Part shown: piece by piece, positions 25,141 through 36,001 of the stretch
Numbering within the stretch: position 1 is the stretch's first letter
Layout of the letters: every line of letters begins with the position of its first letter
Source of the DNA: Pseudomonas frederiksbergensis
Lineage (GTDB): Bacteria; Pseudomonadota; Gammaproteobacteria; Pseudomonadales; Pseudomonadaceae
Direction of reading: 5' to 3'
Length of the DNA: 64,000 bases
Assembly (NCBI RefSeq): GCF_900105495.1
Contig: NZ_FNTF01000002.1
Span: 1,277,501-1,341,500 of the forward strand
Program-made: the position numbers and the translations under genes
Notes under the pieces: model-generated
What the model saw: the letters and a program-made list of their open reading frames with translations, nothing else
Database searches by the model: none
Told to the model about the DNA's origin: nothing

Positions 25141-26951
25141 GCACTTCGGTCCTCGGACGGTTGCAGGTTCACACCCGGTGCGCCTGCACGCAACTTCAGG
25201 GTAATCAGGGCGCCGCCTTCCTTGTGGTTGGCGAACGACAGTTCACCGCCGAAGGCGCGCATCAGGGTTTCGCAAATCGCCAGCCCTAGCCCGAGCCCCT
25301 GGGTGCGGGTCTTGGTGGTGTAGAAAGGCTCGCTGGCGCGGCCAAGTGCCTCCAGGCAGAACCCCGGGCCATTGTCGCGAATGTACAGGTTGACGCCGTC
25401 GGCAGTGGATTGGGCACTCAACCAGAGCTTACGCGGCGGGCCTTTTTCCGTCAGGGCGTCCAAGGCGTTGGCCAGCAGATTGCCGAGCACCTGACGCAGA
25501 CGGGTTTCCCCGGCCTCGACCCACAGGGTGGCGGCCGGCAAGTCGCGGATCAGCTCGACTTCCATGCTGCGTCGACGCTTGGCCAGCAGCGCCAGTGCAT
25601 CGTCCAGCGCCGGTTGCAGGGCGACGCTTTCCGGGGCGTGGCGATCGCGTCGAGCGAAGGCGCGCAAGTGGGCGATGATCGACGCCATGCGCCCGGTCAG
25701 GTCGCTGATCAGCTTGAGGTTGCCCCGCGCTTCGTCGGTACGCTGATGATCGAGCAGCACCTCGGCGTTTTCTGCGTAGCTGCGGATCGCCGCCAGCGGT
25801 TGATTCAATTCGTGGCTGATGCTCGCCGACATGGTGCCAAGGGCCGACAGTTTGCCGGCCTGCACCAGATCATCCTGAGCGCGAACCAGTTCTTGCTGGG
25901 CGTGTTCGCGTTCCAGCACTTCCTGTTTCAGTCGACGGTTGAGGCCTTCGAGGTCGCTGGTCCGCTCGGCTACCCGGCCTTCCAGCTCGCGACGGGCCTT
26001 GGCTTCGAAGGCGATTCGATCAAGGTAATGACGACGGCGCTGCATCATCAGCCCCAGCAGCAACATCAACACCAGCAACGCCGCGCCACCGATGGCGACG
26101 ACCGTGCGTACCGGGCGATCGATCAAGGTGCGTGGGGCCAGGATGCTGACGTTCCAACCGGTTTCAGCGATGGGCTGGGTTTGCGTCAGCCAGGCGTTGG
26201 GGTTGAGCCGCAATGGTTTGGGATCACGGGTCGGATAAGGTTGAATCGCCGTAATCGCCTTGCGTTCTTCTTCGCCCAACGGGCGGGTCGAGCGGAATCG
26301 CCACTCGGGCCGCGACGTGAGAATGACCACGCCGTTATGGTCGGTCACCAGCAGTTGTTCCGGGGTTTTGCCCCAGAGGCTTTCGGTGTGGTCCAGGTCG
26401 ACCTTGACCACCAGCACGCCGATGATTTTTTCGCCACTACGCACGGCGGCGGCGAAGAAATAGCCGCGTTTGGCCGAGGTTGTGCCCAAACCGAAAAAAC
26501 GCCCGAGCCGCCCGGCCATGGCTTCGCTGAAGTACGGCCGAAAGGAAAAATTACGCCCGACGAAACTGTCGTGTTTGTCCCAGTTGGACGCGGCCAGGGT
26601 CTTGCCCGTGGTGTCCATCAGGTACATGACTTCGGCGCCGGTCTGGGCGCTGATGTTTTTCAGCAAGCGATTGGCGTTGCCTTGGGTGACGCCATCGTCG
26701 GGCGCGCCGAGGACCGCTCGCAGGGCCGGCAGATCGCCGAGGATCTGCGGCAACACTTCATAGCGGTGCAGGGTGCCCAGCAGGTTGGCGACGTAAAGGT
26801 CGAGGGTCTGCCGGTTCTGCCCCGCCAGTTCGCTGCGGTAGTAACGCTCGGCCAGATGTTCCAGCGGCCACAGCAATGGCGCCAGGCACAGCGCGAGCAG
26901 GGCCAGGCTGCGCCAGCGGGGTCTGCGGGGGAGGGTCGGAGTCATGAGCAT
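25137..26951 (-). CDS. dctB: C4-dicarboxylate sensor histidine kinase DctB
   Basis: A 604-residue inner-membrane kinase. TM1 at about 15-32, a large periplasmic double-PDC sensor domain (about 35-290) with LMDTTGKTLAASNW and RNFSFRPYF typical of DctB, TM2 near residues 295-315, a coiled coil (RELEGRVAERTSDLEGLNRR), a dimerisation domain with H380 in SISHELNQPLAAIRSY, and an ATPase domain with N box LLANALDAL and G boxes DNGPGF and GLGLGLA. No dicarboxylate transporter gene is in the window, so the target operon is elsewhere. Confidence 0.88.
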   Translation of the reverse strand: MLMTPTLPRRPRWRSLALLALCLAPLLWPLEHLAERYYRSELAGQNRQTLDLYVANLLGTLHRYEVLPQILGDLPALRAVLGAPDDGVTQGNANRLLKNISAQTGAEVMYLMDTTGKTLAASNWDKHDSFVGRNFSFRPYFSEAMAGRLGRFFGLGTTSAKRGYFFAAAVRSGEKIIGVLVVKVDLDHTESLWGKTPEQLLVTDHNGVVILTSRPEWRFRSTRPLGEEERKAITAIQPYPTRDPKPLRLNPNAWLTQTQPIAETGWNVSILAPRTLIDRPVRTVVAIGGAALLVLMLLLGLMMQRRRHYLDRIAFEAKARRELEGRVAERTSDLEGLNRRLKQEVLEREHAQQELVRAQDDLVQAGKLSALGTMSASISHELNQPLAAIRSYAENAEVLLDHQRTDEARGNLKLISDLTGRMASIIAHLRAFARRDRHAPESVALQPALDDALALLAKRRRSMEVELIRDLPAATLWVEAGETRLRQVLGNLLANALDALTEKGPPRKLWLSAQSTADGVNLYIRDNGPGFCLEALGRASEPFYTTKTRTQGLGLGLAICETLMRAFGGELSFANHKEGGALITLKLRAGAPGVNLQPSEDRSA

Positions 26952-27049
26952 CGAGCGCCTGTGGGTACAGGCGCATTATGCCTAGGCTTGCGGGCGCAGT
27001 CTGCGCGCCGTGTCGGGCACGCCTGTGCGGCGAAGATTCAGACGGCGTT

Positions 27050-27595
27050 TCAGGAAAAGACGTCAGCGTCCTTGAAGAGCGCGGCGGCCTGATCTTTGCC
27101 AGACAGTTGTGGTGCTTCGTCCAATTGCCAATCGATGGCCAGGTCCGGATCGTCCCAGCGAATGCAGCGCTCGGCGGATGGGGTGTAATAGTCGGTGGTT
27201 TTGTAGAGGAATTCGGCGAACTCGCTCAGCACCACAAAACCATGGGCGAAGCCTTCCGGGACCCACATTTGACGATGGTTCGTGGCAGACAGACGCACGG
27301 CCACCCATTTGCCGAAATGTGGCGAGCTGCGGCGAATGTCCACCGCCACGTCGAGGACTTCGCCCGTTGTGACGCGAACCAGTTTGCCCTGGGTGTTTTC
27401 CAGTTGGTAATGCAGACCGCGCAATACGCCTTTTTGCGAGCGGGAATGGTTGTCCTGAACGAAATTCGTCTCCAGGCCAGTCGCCTCTTTGAAAGCCCTG
27501 GCATTGAAGCTTTCATAGAAGAAACCGCGTTCGTCACCAAATACCTTGGGTTCGATGATCAGAACGCCAGGCAGGTCGGTGGTGACTACATTCAT
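27050..27595 (-). CDS. rmlC: dTDP-4-dehydrorhamnose 3,5-epimerase
   Basis: A 181-residue cupin enzyme in dTDP-L-rhamnose synthesis for LPS or exopolysaccharide. GDERGFFYESFNARAF (21-36), QDNHSRSQKGVLRGLHYQ with catalytic His, and WVPEGFAHGF are conserved in full. The start at 27595 is taken; the frame to 27739 adds nonconserved residues. The usual partners rmlB, rmlD and rmlA are not adjacent, so here rmlC stands alone. Divergent from the fusion gene at 27789. Confidence 0.95.
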   Translation of the reverse strand: MNVVTTDLPGVLIIEPKVFGDERGFFYESFNARAFKEATGLETNFVQDNHSRSQKGVLRGLHYQLENTQGKLVRVTTGEVLDVAVDIRRSSPHFGKWVAVRLSATNHRQMWVPEGFAHGFVVLSEFAEFLYKTTDYYTPSAERCIRWDDPDLAIDWQLDEAPQLSGKDQAAALFKDADVFS

Positions 27596-27788
27596 GGGGT
27601 TTCTCCAGCAATAGGCGTTAATGGGCGACATTCTTGCGCAAAGTGGCGGCCGGTGCGAGGGGGGTGATTTCTTTGCTGATTCATCCACTGATCCGAGCCT
27701 CAGGAAGGGGGCAGGCTGGCGAGGGGGGTTGCGTATCACCCAAAGCAGTGGCGATATAGGCGCCTAATAAAATTTCAGGGGTCGTTGT

Positions 27789-30701
27789 ATGCCACTTGCC
27801 ACGTTGATTCATCGCGCCAGTTTGCCCAGCCCGCAAGTGACTGCGGAGCAAGCGCTTGAGCTGCTGAAGGAACATTTCGGCCTGAGTGGAAGGTTACAGG
27901 CCCTCGGCAGCCAGCAGGATCTTAACTATCGGGTCGACAGCGACCAGGGGCGTTTTGTCCTGAAAATCTGCCGTGGCGATTACTCGGCGCAGGAGCTGCA
28001 CGCCCAGCACGCAGGGCTCAAGCATTTGGCGGAACACCCAGATGTGCATGTGCCACGAGTGATTCCTGCCAAAAACGGTGAAGACCTTCTCACCCTGGAG
28101 GTCGGCGGCCAAGCGGTGCATGTGCGTTTGCTCGATTACATCGAAGGCCAGTCGCTCACGCACCTGGATCATCTGCCCGGTCCAGTGGTGGCCGGTTTTG
28201 GTCGGCTCTGCGGAGAAATGGACCTGGCGCTGGCCGGTTTCGACCATCCGGGCCTTGAGCGCACGCTTCAATGGGACGCCCGCCACGCCAGCGCGCTGAT
28301 CGCGCATTTGCTGCCGGTCATCAACGACGACCAGCAACGCGGGTTGATCGCCGATGTGGCCGAACAGGCCGAGCGTCATTTGCAGCCGCTTGTGGATAAG
28401 TTGCCGGTGCAGGCCATTCACATGGATATCACCGACGACAACGTGGTGTGGCAGCGAGATTCGCAACGCCAGTGGCAACTGCAGGGGGTGATCGATTTCG
28501 GCGACCTGGTTCGTACCTGGCGTATCACTGATCTGTCGGTAACCTGCGCGGCGCTGCTGCACCACGCTGATGGTGATCCGTTTTACATTTTGCCGGCGGT
28601 TCAGGCCTATCACGCGGTCAATCCGCTCACCCATGAAGAGCTCCTGGCGCTCTGGCCGCTGATCGTCGCCCGCGCGGCGGTGTTGGTGCTCAGCGGCGAA
28701 CAGCAGGTCAGCATCGATCCGGGCAACGAATACAGCCGCGACAACCTCAGCCACGAATGGGAAATTTTCCGCGTTGCCACCTCGGTGCCGTTGGCGTTGA
28801 TGGAAGCGGCGATCCTCACCGCCGTCGGCCAGAACCTGCCGAGCATCGGCAGCGAAGGTTTCGCGCCGCTGCTGCCGAGCCTGGTGGGGCGTGAGTTTGC
28901 GTTGATCGATTTGGGCGTGCTCAGTCCGCATTTCGAGGCCGGCAACTGGGAGCAGGAGGGGATCGATCAGCGTCTGCTGACTGAAGCTGCCGTGGCTCAT
29001 GGTCTGGCGGCCAGTCGTTACGGGCAATATCGCTTGTCCCGCACCCGCCCGGACTGCGCCACTGAACCCGACACGTGTCCATTGCACGTCGAATTGCGCG
29101 TGCCCCACGGCACGGCGGTCGAATCGCCGTTCGCCGGGGTGGTGCATCAGCCTGCGGTGGGCGTGCTGCAACTGGACGGTCCGCAGTTGAGCGTGCGCCT
29201 ATGGGGCGTGACGCCGTCGCTGCACACGGGCGCTGCGCTGGTCAAAGGCCAGGTGCTGGGTTCGGTCAGCGGGCCGTTGATCGTGCAGTTGTGCCGCGGC
29301 GCTTCGTTCACGGCGCCGTTGTTTTGCACGCCGTCCCGCGCCGCGGCCTGGCAAGCGTTGTGCCCGTCACCGGCGATGCTGCTGGGGCTGGCCTGTGACG
29401 CCGAAGAGGAGCTCGATTCGCAGACCTTGCTGGCGCGCCGTGACGCCAGTTTCGCCCGCACGCAGAAACACTATTACGTCGACCCGCCGCGCATCGAACG
29501 CGGCTGGCGCAATCACCTGATCGACATGCAAGGCCGTTCCTACCTCGACATGCTCAACAACGTCGCGGTGCTTGGCCACGGTCATCCGCGTATGGCCGCG
29601 GTCGCCAGTCGTCAGTGGTCGCTGCTCAATACCAACTCGCGGTTCAACTACGCGGCGGTGGCCGAGTTCTCCGAACGTTTGCTGAAACTGTCGCCGGATT
29701 CCATGGACCGGGTATTCCTGGTCAACAGCGGCAGCGAGGCCAATGACCTGGCAATTCGCCTGGCCTGGGCCTACAGCGGTGGTCGCGACATGCTCAGCGT
29801 GCTGGAGGCCTATCACGGCTGGACAGTGGGCGCGGACGCGGTCTCGACCTCGATCGCCGACAACCCGAAGGCTTTGAGCAGCCGTCCGGACTGGGTGCAT
29901 CCGGTCACCGCGCCGAACACCTATCGTGGCGAGTTCCGTGGCCCGGATAGCGCCCCGGACTACGTGCGCAGCGTCGAACACAACCTGGCGAAAATTGCCG
30001 AGCAGAAGCGCCAACTGGCCGGTTTCATCTGCGAACCGGTGTACGGCAATGCCGGCGGTATCTCGTTGCCGCCAGGGTATTTGAAGCAGGTTTATGCGCT
30101 GGTTCGTGCTCAGGGCGGCGTTTGTATCGCCGACGAAGTGCAGGTCGGTTATGGCCGCATGGGCAACTTTTTCTGGGGTTTCGAAGAGCAGGGCGTGGTG
30201 CCGGACATCATCACCATGGCCAAAGGCATGGGCAACGGCCAGCCGCTGGGCGCAGTGATCACCCGTCGGGAAATCGCCGAAGCGCTGGAGGCCGAGGGTT
30301 ACTTCTTCTCGTCGGCCGGCGGCAGCCCGGTCAGTTGCCAGATCGGCATGGCGGTGCTGGATGTGATGGAGCAAGAAAAGCTCTGGGAAAACGCTCAGGT
30401 CGTGGGCGGGTATTTCAAGGAACGGCTTGAAGCGCTGATCGATAGTCATCCGCTGGTGGGCGCGGTGCATGGTTCCGGCTTCTATCTGGGCGTCGAGTTG
30501 ATCCGCAATCGCGAAACCCTGGAACCGGCGACCGAAGAAACCACGGCGCTGTGTGACCGATTGCGCGAGCTGGGGATTTTCATGCAGCCGACGGGCGATT
30601 ACCTGAACGTCCTCAAGATCAAACCGCCGATGGTGACCTCGCGCCGGAGCGTGGACTTCTTCGTGGACATGCTCTCCAAAGTCCTGGACGAGGGGCTCTA
30701 G
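27789..30701 (+). CDS. Three-part fusion: APH-type kinase, M23-like domain, class III aminotransferase
   Basis: A 970-residue protein. Residues about 20-340 are an aminoglycoside-phosphotransferase/choline-kinase-like domain, with the Brenner-type motif HMDITDDNV (H211-V219, catalytic D213) and GVIDFGDL near 235-242. Residues about 410-530 hold a beta-rich segment like a peptidase M23/biotinyl fold (VELRVPHGTAVESPFAGVV). Residues about 550-970 are a class III PLP enzyme with NSGSEANDLA, DEVQVGYGRMG and PLP-lysine K812 in ITMAKGMGNGQ. This fusion is known; in animals the separate kinase and lyase halves act on hydroxylysine or phosphoethanolamine (kinase followed by ammonia-phospholyase). The gene lies upstream of aguBA, suggesting amine catabolism. 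Substrate is unproven. Confidence 0.85.
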   Translation: MPLATLIHRASLPSPQVTAEQALELLKEHFGLSGRLQALGSQQDLNYRVDSDQGRFVLKICRGDYSAQELHAQHAGLKHLAEHPDVHVPRVIPAKNGEDLLTLEVGGQAVHVRLLDYIEGQSLTHLDHLPGPVVAGFGRLCGEMDLALAGFDHPGLERTLQWDARHASALIAHLLPVINDDQQRGLIADVAEQAERHLQPLVDKLPVQAIHMDITDDNVVWQRDSQRQWQLQGVIDFGDLVRTWRITDLSVTCAALLHHADGDPFYILPAVQAYHAVNPLTHEELLALWPLIVARAAVLVLSGEQQVSIDPGNEYSRDNLSHEWEIFRVATSVPLALMEAAILTAVGQNLPSIGSEGFAPLLPSLVGREFALIDLGVLSPHFEAGNWEQEGIDQRLLTEAAVAHGLAASRYGQYRLSRTRPDCATEPDTCPLHVELRVPHGTAVESPFAGVVHQPAVGVLQLDGPQLSVRLWGVTPSLHTGAALVKGQVLGSVSGPLIVQLCRGASFTAPLFCTPSRAAAWQALCPSPAMLLGLACDAEEELDSQTLLARRDASFARTQKHYYVDPPRIERGWRNHLIDMQGRSYLDMLNNVAVLGHGHPRMAAVASRQWSLLNTNSRFNYAAVAEFSERLLKLSPDSMDRVFLVNSGSEANDLAIRLAWAYSGGRDMLSVLEAYHGWTVGADAVSTSIADNPKALSSRPDWVHPVTAPNTYRGEFRGPDSAPDYVRSVEHNLAKIAEQKRQLAGFICEPVYGNAGGISLPPGYLKQVYALVRAQGGVCIADEVQVGYGRMGNFFWGFEEQGVVPDIITMAKGMGNGQPLGAVITRREIAEALEAEGYFFSSAGGSPVSCQIGMAVLDVMEQEKLWENAQVVGGYFKERLEALIDSHPLVGAVHGSGFYLGVELIRNRETLEPATEETTALCDRLRELGIFMQPTGDYLNVLKIKPPMVTSRRSVDFFVDMLSKVLDEGL

Positions 30702-30706
30702 ACTCT

Positions 30707-30731
30707 GATCGTTCCCACGCTGGGAATGATC
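30707..30731. repeat. Short, decayed REP palindrome
   Basis: CTGATCGTTCCCACGC is followed directly by TGGGAATGATCAG: a member of the GATCGTTCCCACGC family that has lost its centre. Confidence 0.7.
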
Positions 30732-30770
30732 AGTAAGGGTCTCGCTGAGGGTCTGTAAACACACATCCCT

Positions 30771-30858
30771 GTGGGAGTGAGCCTGCTCGCGATTGGGCAG
30801 GATCAGTCGATATCCATGTTGAATATTCGACCGCAATCGCGAGCAGGCTCACTCCCAC
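30771..30858. repeat. Inverted pair of GTGGGAGTGAGCCTGCTCGCGATTG repeats
   Basis: Arms at 30771-30795 and 30834-30858 are exact reverse complements (25 bp), separated by 38 bp. The 360-bp gap 30702-31061 also holds the short REP at 30707 and presumably the aguBA promoter near 30880-31020, where the sequence becomes AT-rich. Confidence 0.9.
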
Positions 30859-31061
30859 ATTGGTACGGCGCTAATTCGATAGATATCGGCTTATCTTCAA
30901 GAAAATATGACAAAAAGTTTGTTGGTGGCTTTAAAAGCCGATTTTTATCGGTTATAAAGTCACCGCTGCTCCGGTGTGGCCTCACCACGCCTGGTGCTTC
31001 CCATTTCTGTCATCGGTCGATTGCCACACTCGACCCTCAAGCATTGCCCCGGAGATGATTC

Positions 31062-31940
<879 letters not shown>

Positions 31941-31945
31941 TTGTC

Positions 31946-33052
31946 ATGACCACTTTGCACAGCACGCCTCGCGCCGATGGCTTTTACATGCCCGCCGAAT
32001 GGGCGCCGCAAACCCAGACCTGGATGATCTGGCCCGAGCGCCCGGACAACTGGCGCCTGGGTGGCAAACCGGCGCAAGCCGCGCACGTCGCGGTGGCCAA
32101 AGCCATTGCGCGTTTCGAACCGGTGACCGTGGCGGTTTCCGCCGGTCAATACGAAAACGCCCGTGCCCGCCTGGACGTGCCGAATATTCGTGTGGTGGAA
32201 ATGTCCAGCGACGACGCCTGGGTTCGCGACACGGGCCCGACGTTTGTCATCAATAACAGTGGCGAAGTCCGTGGTGTGAACTGGGACTTCAATTCGTGGG
32301 GCGGTTTCGACGGTGGGTTGTACTCGCCGTGGAATCGCGATTCCCAGGTCGGCGGCAAAATCCTCGAGATCGAGCGCAGCCAGCGCTACCGCACTGAGGG
32401 CTTTGTGCTTGAAGGCGGTTCGATCCACGTCGATGGCGAAGGCACGCTGATCACCACCGAAGAATGCCTGCTTAACCGCAATCGCAACCCGCACATGAAC
32501 CGTGCAGAAATCGAAGCGGTGCTCAGCGCGAATCTGGCTGTGGATAAAATCATCTGGCTGCCGGACGGTTTGTTCAACGACGAAACCGACGGTCATGTGG
32601 ATAACTTCTGCTGCTACGTGCGCCCGGGCGAAGTGTTGCTGGCCTGGACCGATGACCCGCAGGATCCGAACTACCCGCGCTGCCAGGCGGCAATGAAAGT
32701 GCTGGAGAGCAGCACCGACGCCAAGGGTCGCCCATTCACGGTGCACAAAATGCCGATTCCGGGGCCGCTGTATGCGACCGAAGAAGAGTGCGCCGGTGTG
32801 GATCCGGTTGACGGGACTCAGGAACGTAATCCGACCGTGCGTCTGGCCGGTTCCTACGTGAACTTTCTGATCGTGAACGGCGGCATTATCGCGCCAAGCT
32901 TTGATGATCCGTTGGATGGCCCGGCAAAAGAGATTTTGCAGAATCTGTTCCCGCAGCACGAAGTGGTGATGGTGCCCGGCCGCGAACTGTTACTGGGAGG
33001 CGGTAACATCCACTGCCTTACCCAACAACAGCCAGCCTCCCACAAAGAGTGA
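31946..33052 (+). CDS. aguA: Agmatine deiminase
   Basis: A 368-residue guanidino-group-modifying enzyme, converting agmatine to N-carbamoylputrescine and ammonia. Landmarks: [33 protein letters not shown] with catalytic Asp, [16 protein letters not shown] with the His, and nucleophile C357 in [15 protein letters not shown]. Starts 5 bp after aguB. A terminator follows 70 bp downstream. Confidence 0.97.
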   Translation: MTTLHSTPRADGFYMPAEWAPQTQTWMIWPERPDNWRLGGKPAQAAHVAVAKAIARFEPVTVAVSAGQYENARARLDVPNIRVVEMSSDDAWVRDTGPTFVINNSGEVRGVNWDFNSWGGFDGGLYSPWNRDSQVGGKILEIERSQRYRTEGFVLEGGSIHVDGEGTLITTEECLLNRNRNPHMNRAEIEAVLSANLAVDKIIWLPDGLFNDETDGHVDNFCCYVRPGEVLLAWTDDPQDPNYPRCQAAMKVLESSTDAKGRPFTVHKMPIPGPLYATEEECAGVDPVDGTQERNPTVRLAGSYVNFLIVNGGIIAPSFDDPLDGPAKEILQNLFPQHEVVMVPGRELLLGGGNIHCLTQQQPASHKE

Positions 33053-33121
33053 GTGCGGTTGTAACAGCTTGAGTTGATTGCAAAATAATCCAGGCAAACG
33101 TTTTCGCTCACGGTTTGGCAC

Positions 33122-33157
33122 AAAGCCCGCAGCCCTACAGGACTGCGGGCTTTTTTG
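33122..33157 (+). terminator. Terminator of aguBA
   Basis: AAGCCCGCAG-(10 nt)-CTGCGGGCTTTTTTG. Confidence 0.9.
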
Positions 33158-33296
33158 TATCCGCTCGTCGACAGTTATGAAACTTTGGCACAGCTCTTGT
33201 ATCGCTCAGGGGGTAAACAGGGAGGGGGAGAACTGCGATGTTCTGTCATAAACCTTGGATAAGTTAGCCGCTCACAATCCAGGAGAGAGCGCGGAA

Positions 33297-33509
33297 ATGA
33301 ACGCCGAAATGAATGTAGTGAGCGAGCGGGCGTTGCATCCCCTGGCAGTAAACAGCGAATCGCTCCAGATCCTGGCGCACTGGTTGAAGTCCAATGGAAC
33401 GCGTCAGATCAGAGAACCTGATCCGCGCCGGACGATGATCGAACGCTACCCCGCTGGTTTATTCAGCGAAGCGGAACTGGAAGCGTTGTGGGATGTGATG
33501 GAAGGATAA
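33297..33509 (+). CDS. Small conserved hypothetical protein
   Basis: A 70-residue protein (ATG 33297 after GGAGAGAGCG; ATG 33309 is an alternative). Sequence landmarks: LHPLAVNSESLQILAHWLKS, REPDPRRTMIERYP, EAELEALWDVMEG. No domain recognised. It has its own terminator 23 bp after the stop, and the composition fits the core genome, so it is probably a real gene. Confidence 0.65.
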   Translation: MNAEMNVVSERALHPLAVNSESLQILAHWLKSNGTRQIREPDPRRTMIERYPAGLFSEAELEALWDVMEG

Positions 33510-33531
33510 GAAGAAAAACAACGGATTGGTA

Positions 33532-33563
33532 AAAGCGCTGCCGGGATGGCGGCGCTTTTTTTA
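33532..33563 (+). terminator. Terminator of the 33297-33509 gene
   Basis: AAAAGCGCTGCC-GGGAT-GGCGGCGCTTTTTTT with one bulge. Confidence 0.85.
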
Positions 33564-33609
33564 TGGGCGAAGGTTTTTTCGTGATCACTGGAGATGATCG
33601 TGCTGATTT

Positions 33610-33640
33610 GATCGTTCCCACGCGGAGCGTGGGAACGATC
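33610..33640. repeat. REP palindrome
   Basis: Perfect GATCGTTCCCACGC-GGA-GCGTGGGAACGATC, in the convergent gap before the TonB receptor's 3' end. Confidence 0.9.
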
Positions 33641-33656
33641 AAGTCGGGGGTGTTTT

Positions 33657-35747
33657 TTAGAAGCTGTAGGTCCCGGTCACGACCACACTGCGCGGTTCGC
33701 CCGGTTGAATCTGCGCCGCACTGGTGGCCGACGAGTAATAGGTCTTGTCGCTGATGTTGTTCAGCGCCGCGCGCAGGTCCCAATCCTTCTGCCGGAACCC
33801 GGCCAAGGCATCCCAGCGGCCATAACCCGGCAGCACGGTGGTGTTGAGGTTGTCGGCGTAACGTTGGCCCACCAGGGTCAGACCGGTTTCGGCGTACCAG
33901 CCCATTTCCGGTTTCCACGTCAGGAACAGGCTGCCGTTGTGCTTGGCCACGTTGCTGATGCGTTTGCCTTCAAAGCCGTTGTTGTCCTTCTCGACCGTCG
34001 CGTCCTGCACACCCACGCCACCGCGCACGTACCAATTGCCGGCAATTTTGCCGGTACCCGTCAGCTCGATCCCGCGGGAACGTTGCAGGCCGGTCATCAA
34101 GGTGACGGTCGGATTATCGGGATCGCTGGTACGACGGTTGTAAAGTTCCAGTTCGTAGATCGCCAACGTGGTGCTCAGGCGATCATCGAGCCAATCGCTT
34201 TTCACGCCGATTTCCTTTTGCTTGGTCAGCTCGGGGCTCAGGTCGTTGCTGTTGCCGGCGGCGCCTGGGGTGATACCGATCAAACCGCCGCCGACCGGGG
34301 AAAAGGTCTTGGTCCAGGAGGCGTAGAAGGAATGATTCTGCAGCGGCGTCCATACCAGTCCTACACGTGGGCTGGTGCTATGGCTGTCGCGATCTTCGGA
34401 AATGTCCCGCAGCTTGTTGGTCGACTCGATATCGAAAGTGTCGTAACGCAAACCCGCCAGCAGTTGCCATTGATCGTTCAGGCGCAGTTGATCCTGCACG
34501 TACACCGCACGGCTTTCGACTTCGGTGTGAGAGCTGCTGGACACTTGCATCCGCCCGGTATGGCGCAAATTGCGGTCGGGGTTGTACAGGTCCAGCGCCG
34601 GCACTGGCTGAGTCCCGCGCCCGGTGGCCGCGTTGTACAGCGTAGGGTCGCGCCGCTGGCTACCGATTTCGATACCGGTCAGCAAGCGATGCTCAAGGCC
34701 GAACGTGTCGAAACCGCCTTCCAGCTCGACGTTGTTGTAGACGTTGCGGGTGCTCAGGTCCTGTTGCCAGTGCTGGCGCGTGACCTTGTTGGTCGCCGGG
34801 GTGTAACCGGTCAGGTAGGTGTTGTCGAAATCGCTGTTGAGCTTGAACACGCCCAGGGTATGGCGCAGCTGCCAGTTGTCGCTGAGTTCATAACTGAGCT
34901 TCGAGCGCAGGGATTGCGACTTGTCGTCGATGAAATCGTGCTCGCTGCCGTAGGTCGTATCCCGTCCTACGTCCGCCGGGCGTCCGTTTACCCCGGGGAT
35001 TCCGCGATCCGGCGTACGGTTGTAGCGGCTGTATTCGTACTGCACCAGCCAGTTCAGGTCCGGCGTCAGTTGCCAGCTCATCGACGGAGCGAACAGTTGG
35101 CGATTGCCGCTCACGCCATCGCGGAAGCTGTTTTGATCCATGTTGCCCATGTTCAGGCGCAGGCTGATGTTCTCGCTCGGGTCGGTGCTGAGGTCGGCGT
35201 AGAGGCTGCGCAAATCGTCGCTGCCGCCCTGGGCCTCGAGGGTCGAACGGCGACCGAACTCGGGCAGTTTGCTGACCCGATTGACGATCCCGCCCTGACT
35301 GCCACGACCATACAAAACAGCGGCCGGGCCTTTGAGCACTTCGATGCGTTCGATGTTGTGCAAATCGCGCACGTATTGGCTGTCGTCGCGGATGCCGTCG
35401 AGGTAGAAGTCGTTGCTGGCGTCGAAACCGCGGATGCGCAGGCTGTCGAAGCGAGTGTCGGCGCCGCTGCTGACGTTGGGGATGCCGCTCAACGCGGTGC
35501 CCAGGTCGTTGGTGCCGTAATCCACGACGTTCGCGGTTTTAATCGAGTCGATGGCTTGTGGAACGTAGCGCACCGGCGTGGCGGTGCGGGTCGCGGTGCT
35601 GGTTTCTTTCACGCGTGGGTCATCGGCTTCGGCTTCGGCGCTGATCGACGTCTCGGGTAAAACAGTGGGGGCGGCGCAGGCAAAACCGGCCGAGAGAAAT
35701 GCAGAAAGCCCAAGGGTGACGGGTGTGAGGCGAAAGGGGGCAGGCAT
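33657..35747 (-). CDS. TonB-dependent siderophore receptor
   Basis: A 696-residue outer-membrane receptor. Signal peptide 1-25 (LSAFLSAGFACA). Plug domain from about 45 to 165 with YVPQAIDSI, RGFDASNDFYLDGIRDD and IERIEVLKGPAAVLYGRGSQ-type sequence, then a 22-stranded beta barrel ending in a C-terminal phenylalanine (VVTGTYSF), the signature for outer-membrane insertion. The plug resembles Fiu/PiuA-type catecholate siderophore receptors; the ligand is not certain. The TonB box is not obvious. A likely Fur site lies about 45 bp upstream of the start. Confidence 0.92.
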   Translation of the reverse strand: MPAPFRLTPVTLGLSAFLSAGFACAAPTVLPETSISAEAEADDPRVKETSTATRTATPVRYVPQAIDSIKTANVVDYGTNDLGTALSGIPNVSSGADTRFDSLRIRGFDASNDFYLDGIRDDSQYVRDLHNIERIEVLKGPAAVLYGRGSQGGIVNRVSKLPEFGRRSTLEAQGGSDDLRSLYADLSTDPSENISLRLNMGNMDQNSFRDGVSGNRQLFAPSMSWQLTPDLNWLVQYEYSRYNRTPDRGIPGVNGRPADVGRDTTYGSEHDFIDDKSQSLRSKLSYELSDNWQLRHTLGVFKLNSDFDNTYLTGYTPATNKVTRQHWQQDLSTRNVYNNVELEGGFDTFGLEHRLLTGIEIGSQRRDPTLYNAATGRGTQPVPALDLYNPDRNLRHTGRMQVSSSSHTEVESRAVYVQDQLRLNDQWQLLAGLRYDTFDIESTNKLRDISEDRDSHSTSPRVGLVWTPLQNHSFYASWTKTFSPVGGGLIGITPGAAGNSNDLSPELTKQKEIGVKSDWLDDRLSTTLAIYELELYNRRTSDPDNPTVTLMTGLQRSRGIELTGTGKIAGNWYVRGGVGVQDATVEKDNNGFEGKRISNVAKHNGSLFLTWKPEMGWYAETGLTLVGQRYADNLNTTVLPGYGRWDALAGFRQKDWDLRAALNNISDKTYYSSATSAAQIQPGEPRSVVVTGTYSF

Positions 35748-35790
35748 CTGAAGCGCATCCGAAAGGGTAGAGAAATTCGAGGGCGCGAAT

Positions 35791-35809
35791 GGTAATGCTT
35801 GTTATTTGC
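35791..35809 (-). promoter_or_regulatory. Candidate Fur box
   Basis: GGTAATGCTTGTTATTTGC matches 12 of 19 positions of the palindromic GATAATGATAATCATTATC consensus. It lies 44 bp upstream of the siderophore receptor start, where iron regulation is expected. Confidence 0.45.
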
Positions 35810-36001
35810 TTCCGTTAATTATTCTTGAAAGGTTCCGCTGTTTGATTATTTCTAATTGTGTCGAGATGGCTACAGTGGGGCCGTGAGGCCATTCGACCGA
35901 TTCATGAAACAGACTGAAAGCCATTCCAGCGTTTTTCAGAAACGGGTGGAGGACTAATCTGCCGGCATCTCGTTTTCCTACGCTTTTGCCGGAGCCTTCC
36001 C

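Noticed and set aside
23767..27092. Long plus-strand frames (518 and 560 residues) opposite dctD and dctB
   Set aside because: Both mirror well-supported genes on the minus strand and carry no recognisable domain.
29367..30836. A 489-residue minus-strand frame opposite the aminotransferase
   Set aside because: Shadow of the PLP domain; no start signal or motifs.
33705..35660. A 651-residue open frame on the plus strand opposite the TonB receptor gene
   Set aside because: Long antisense frames are common in GC-rich DNA; low-complexity Val/Ala/Gln composition and no motifs, whereas the minus strand has a full receptor.
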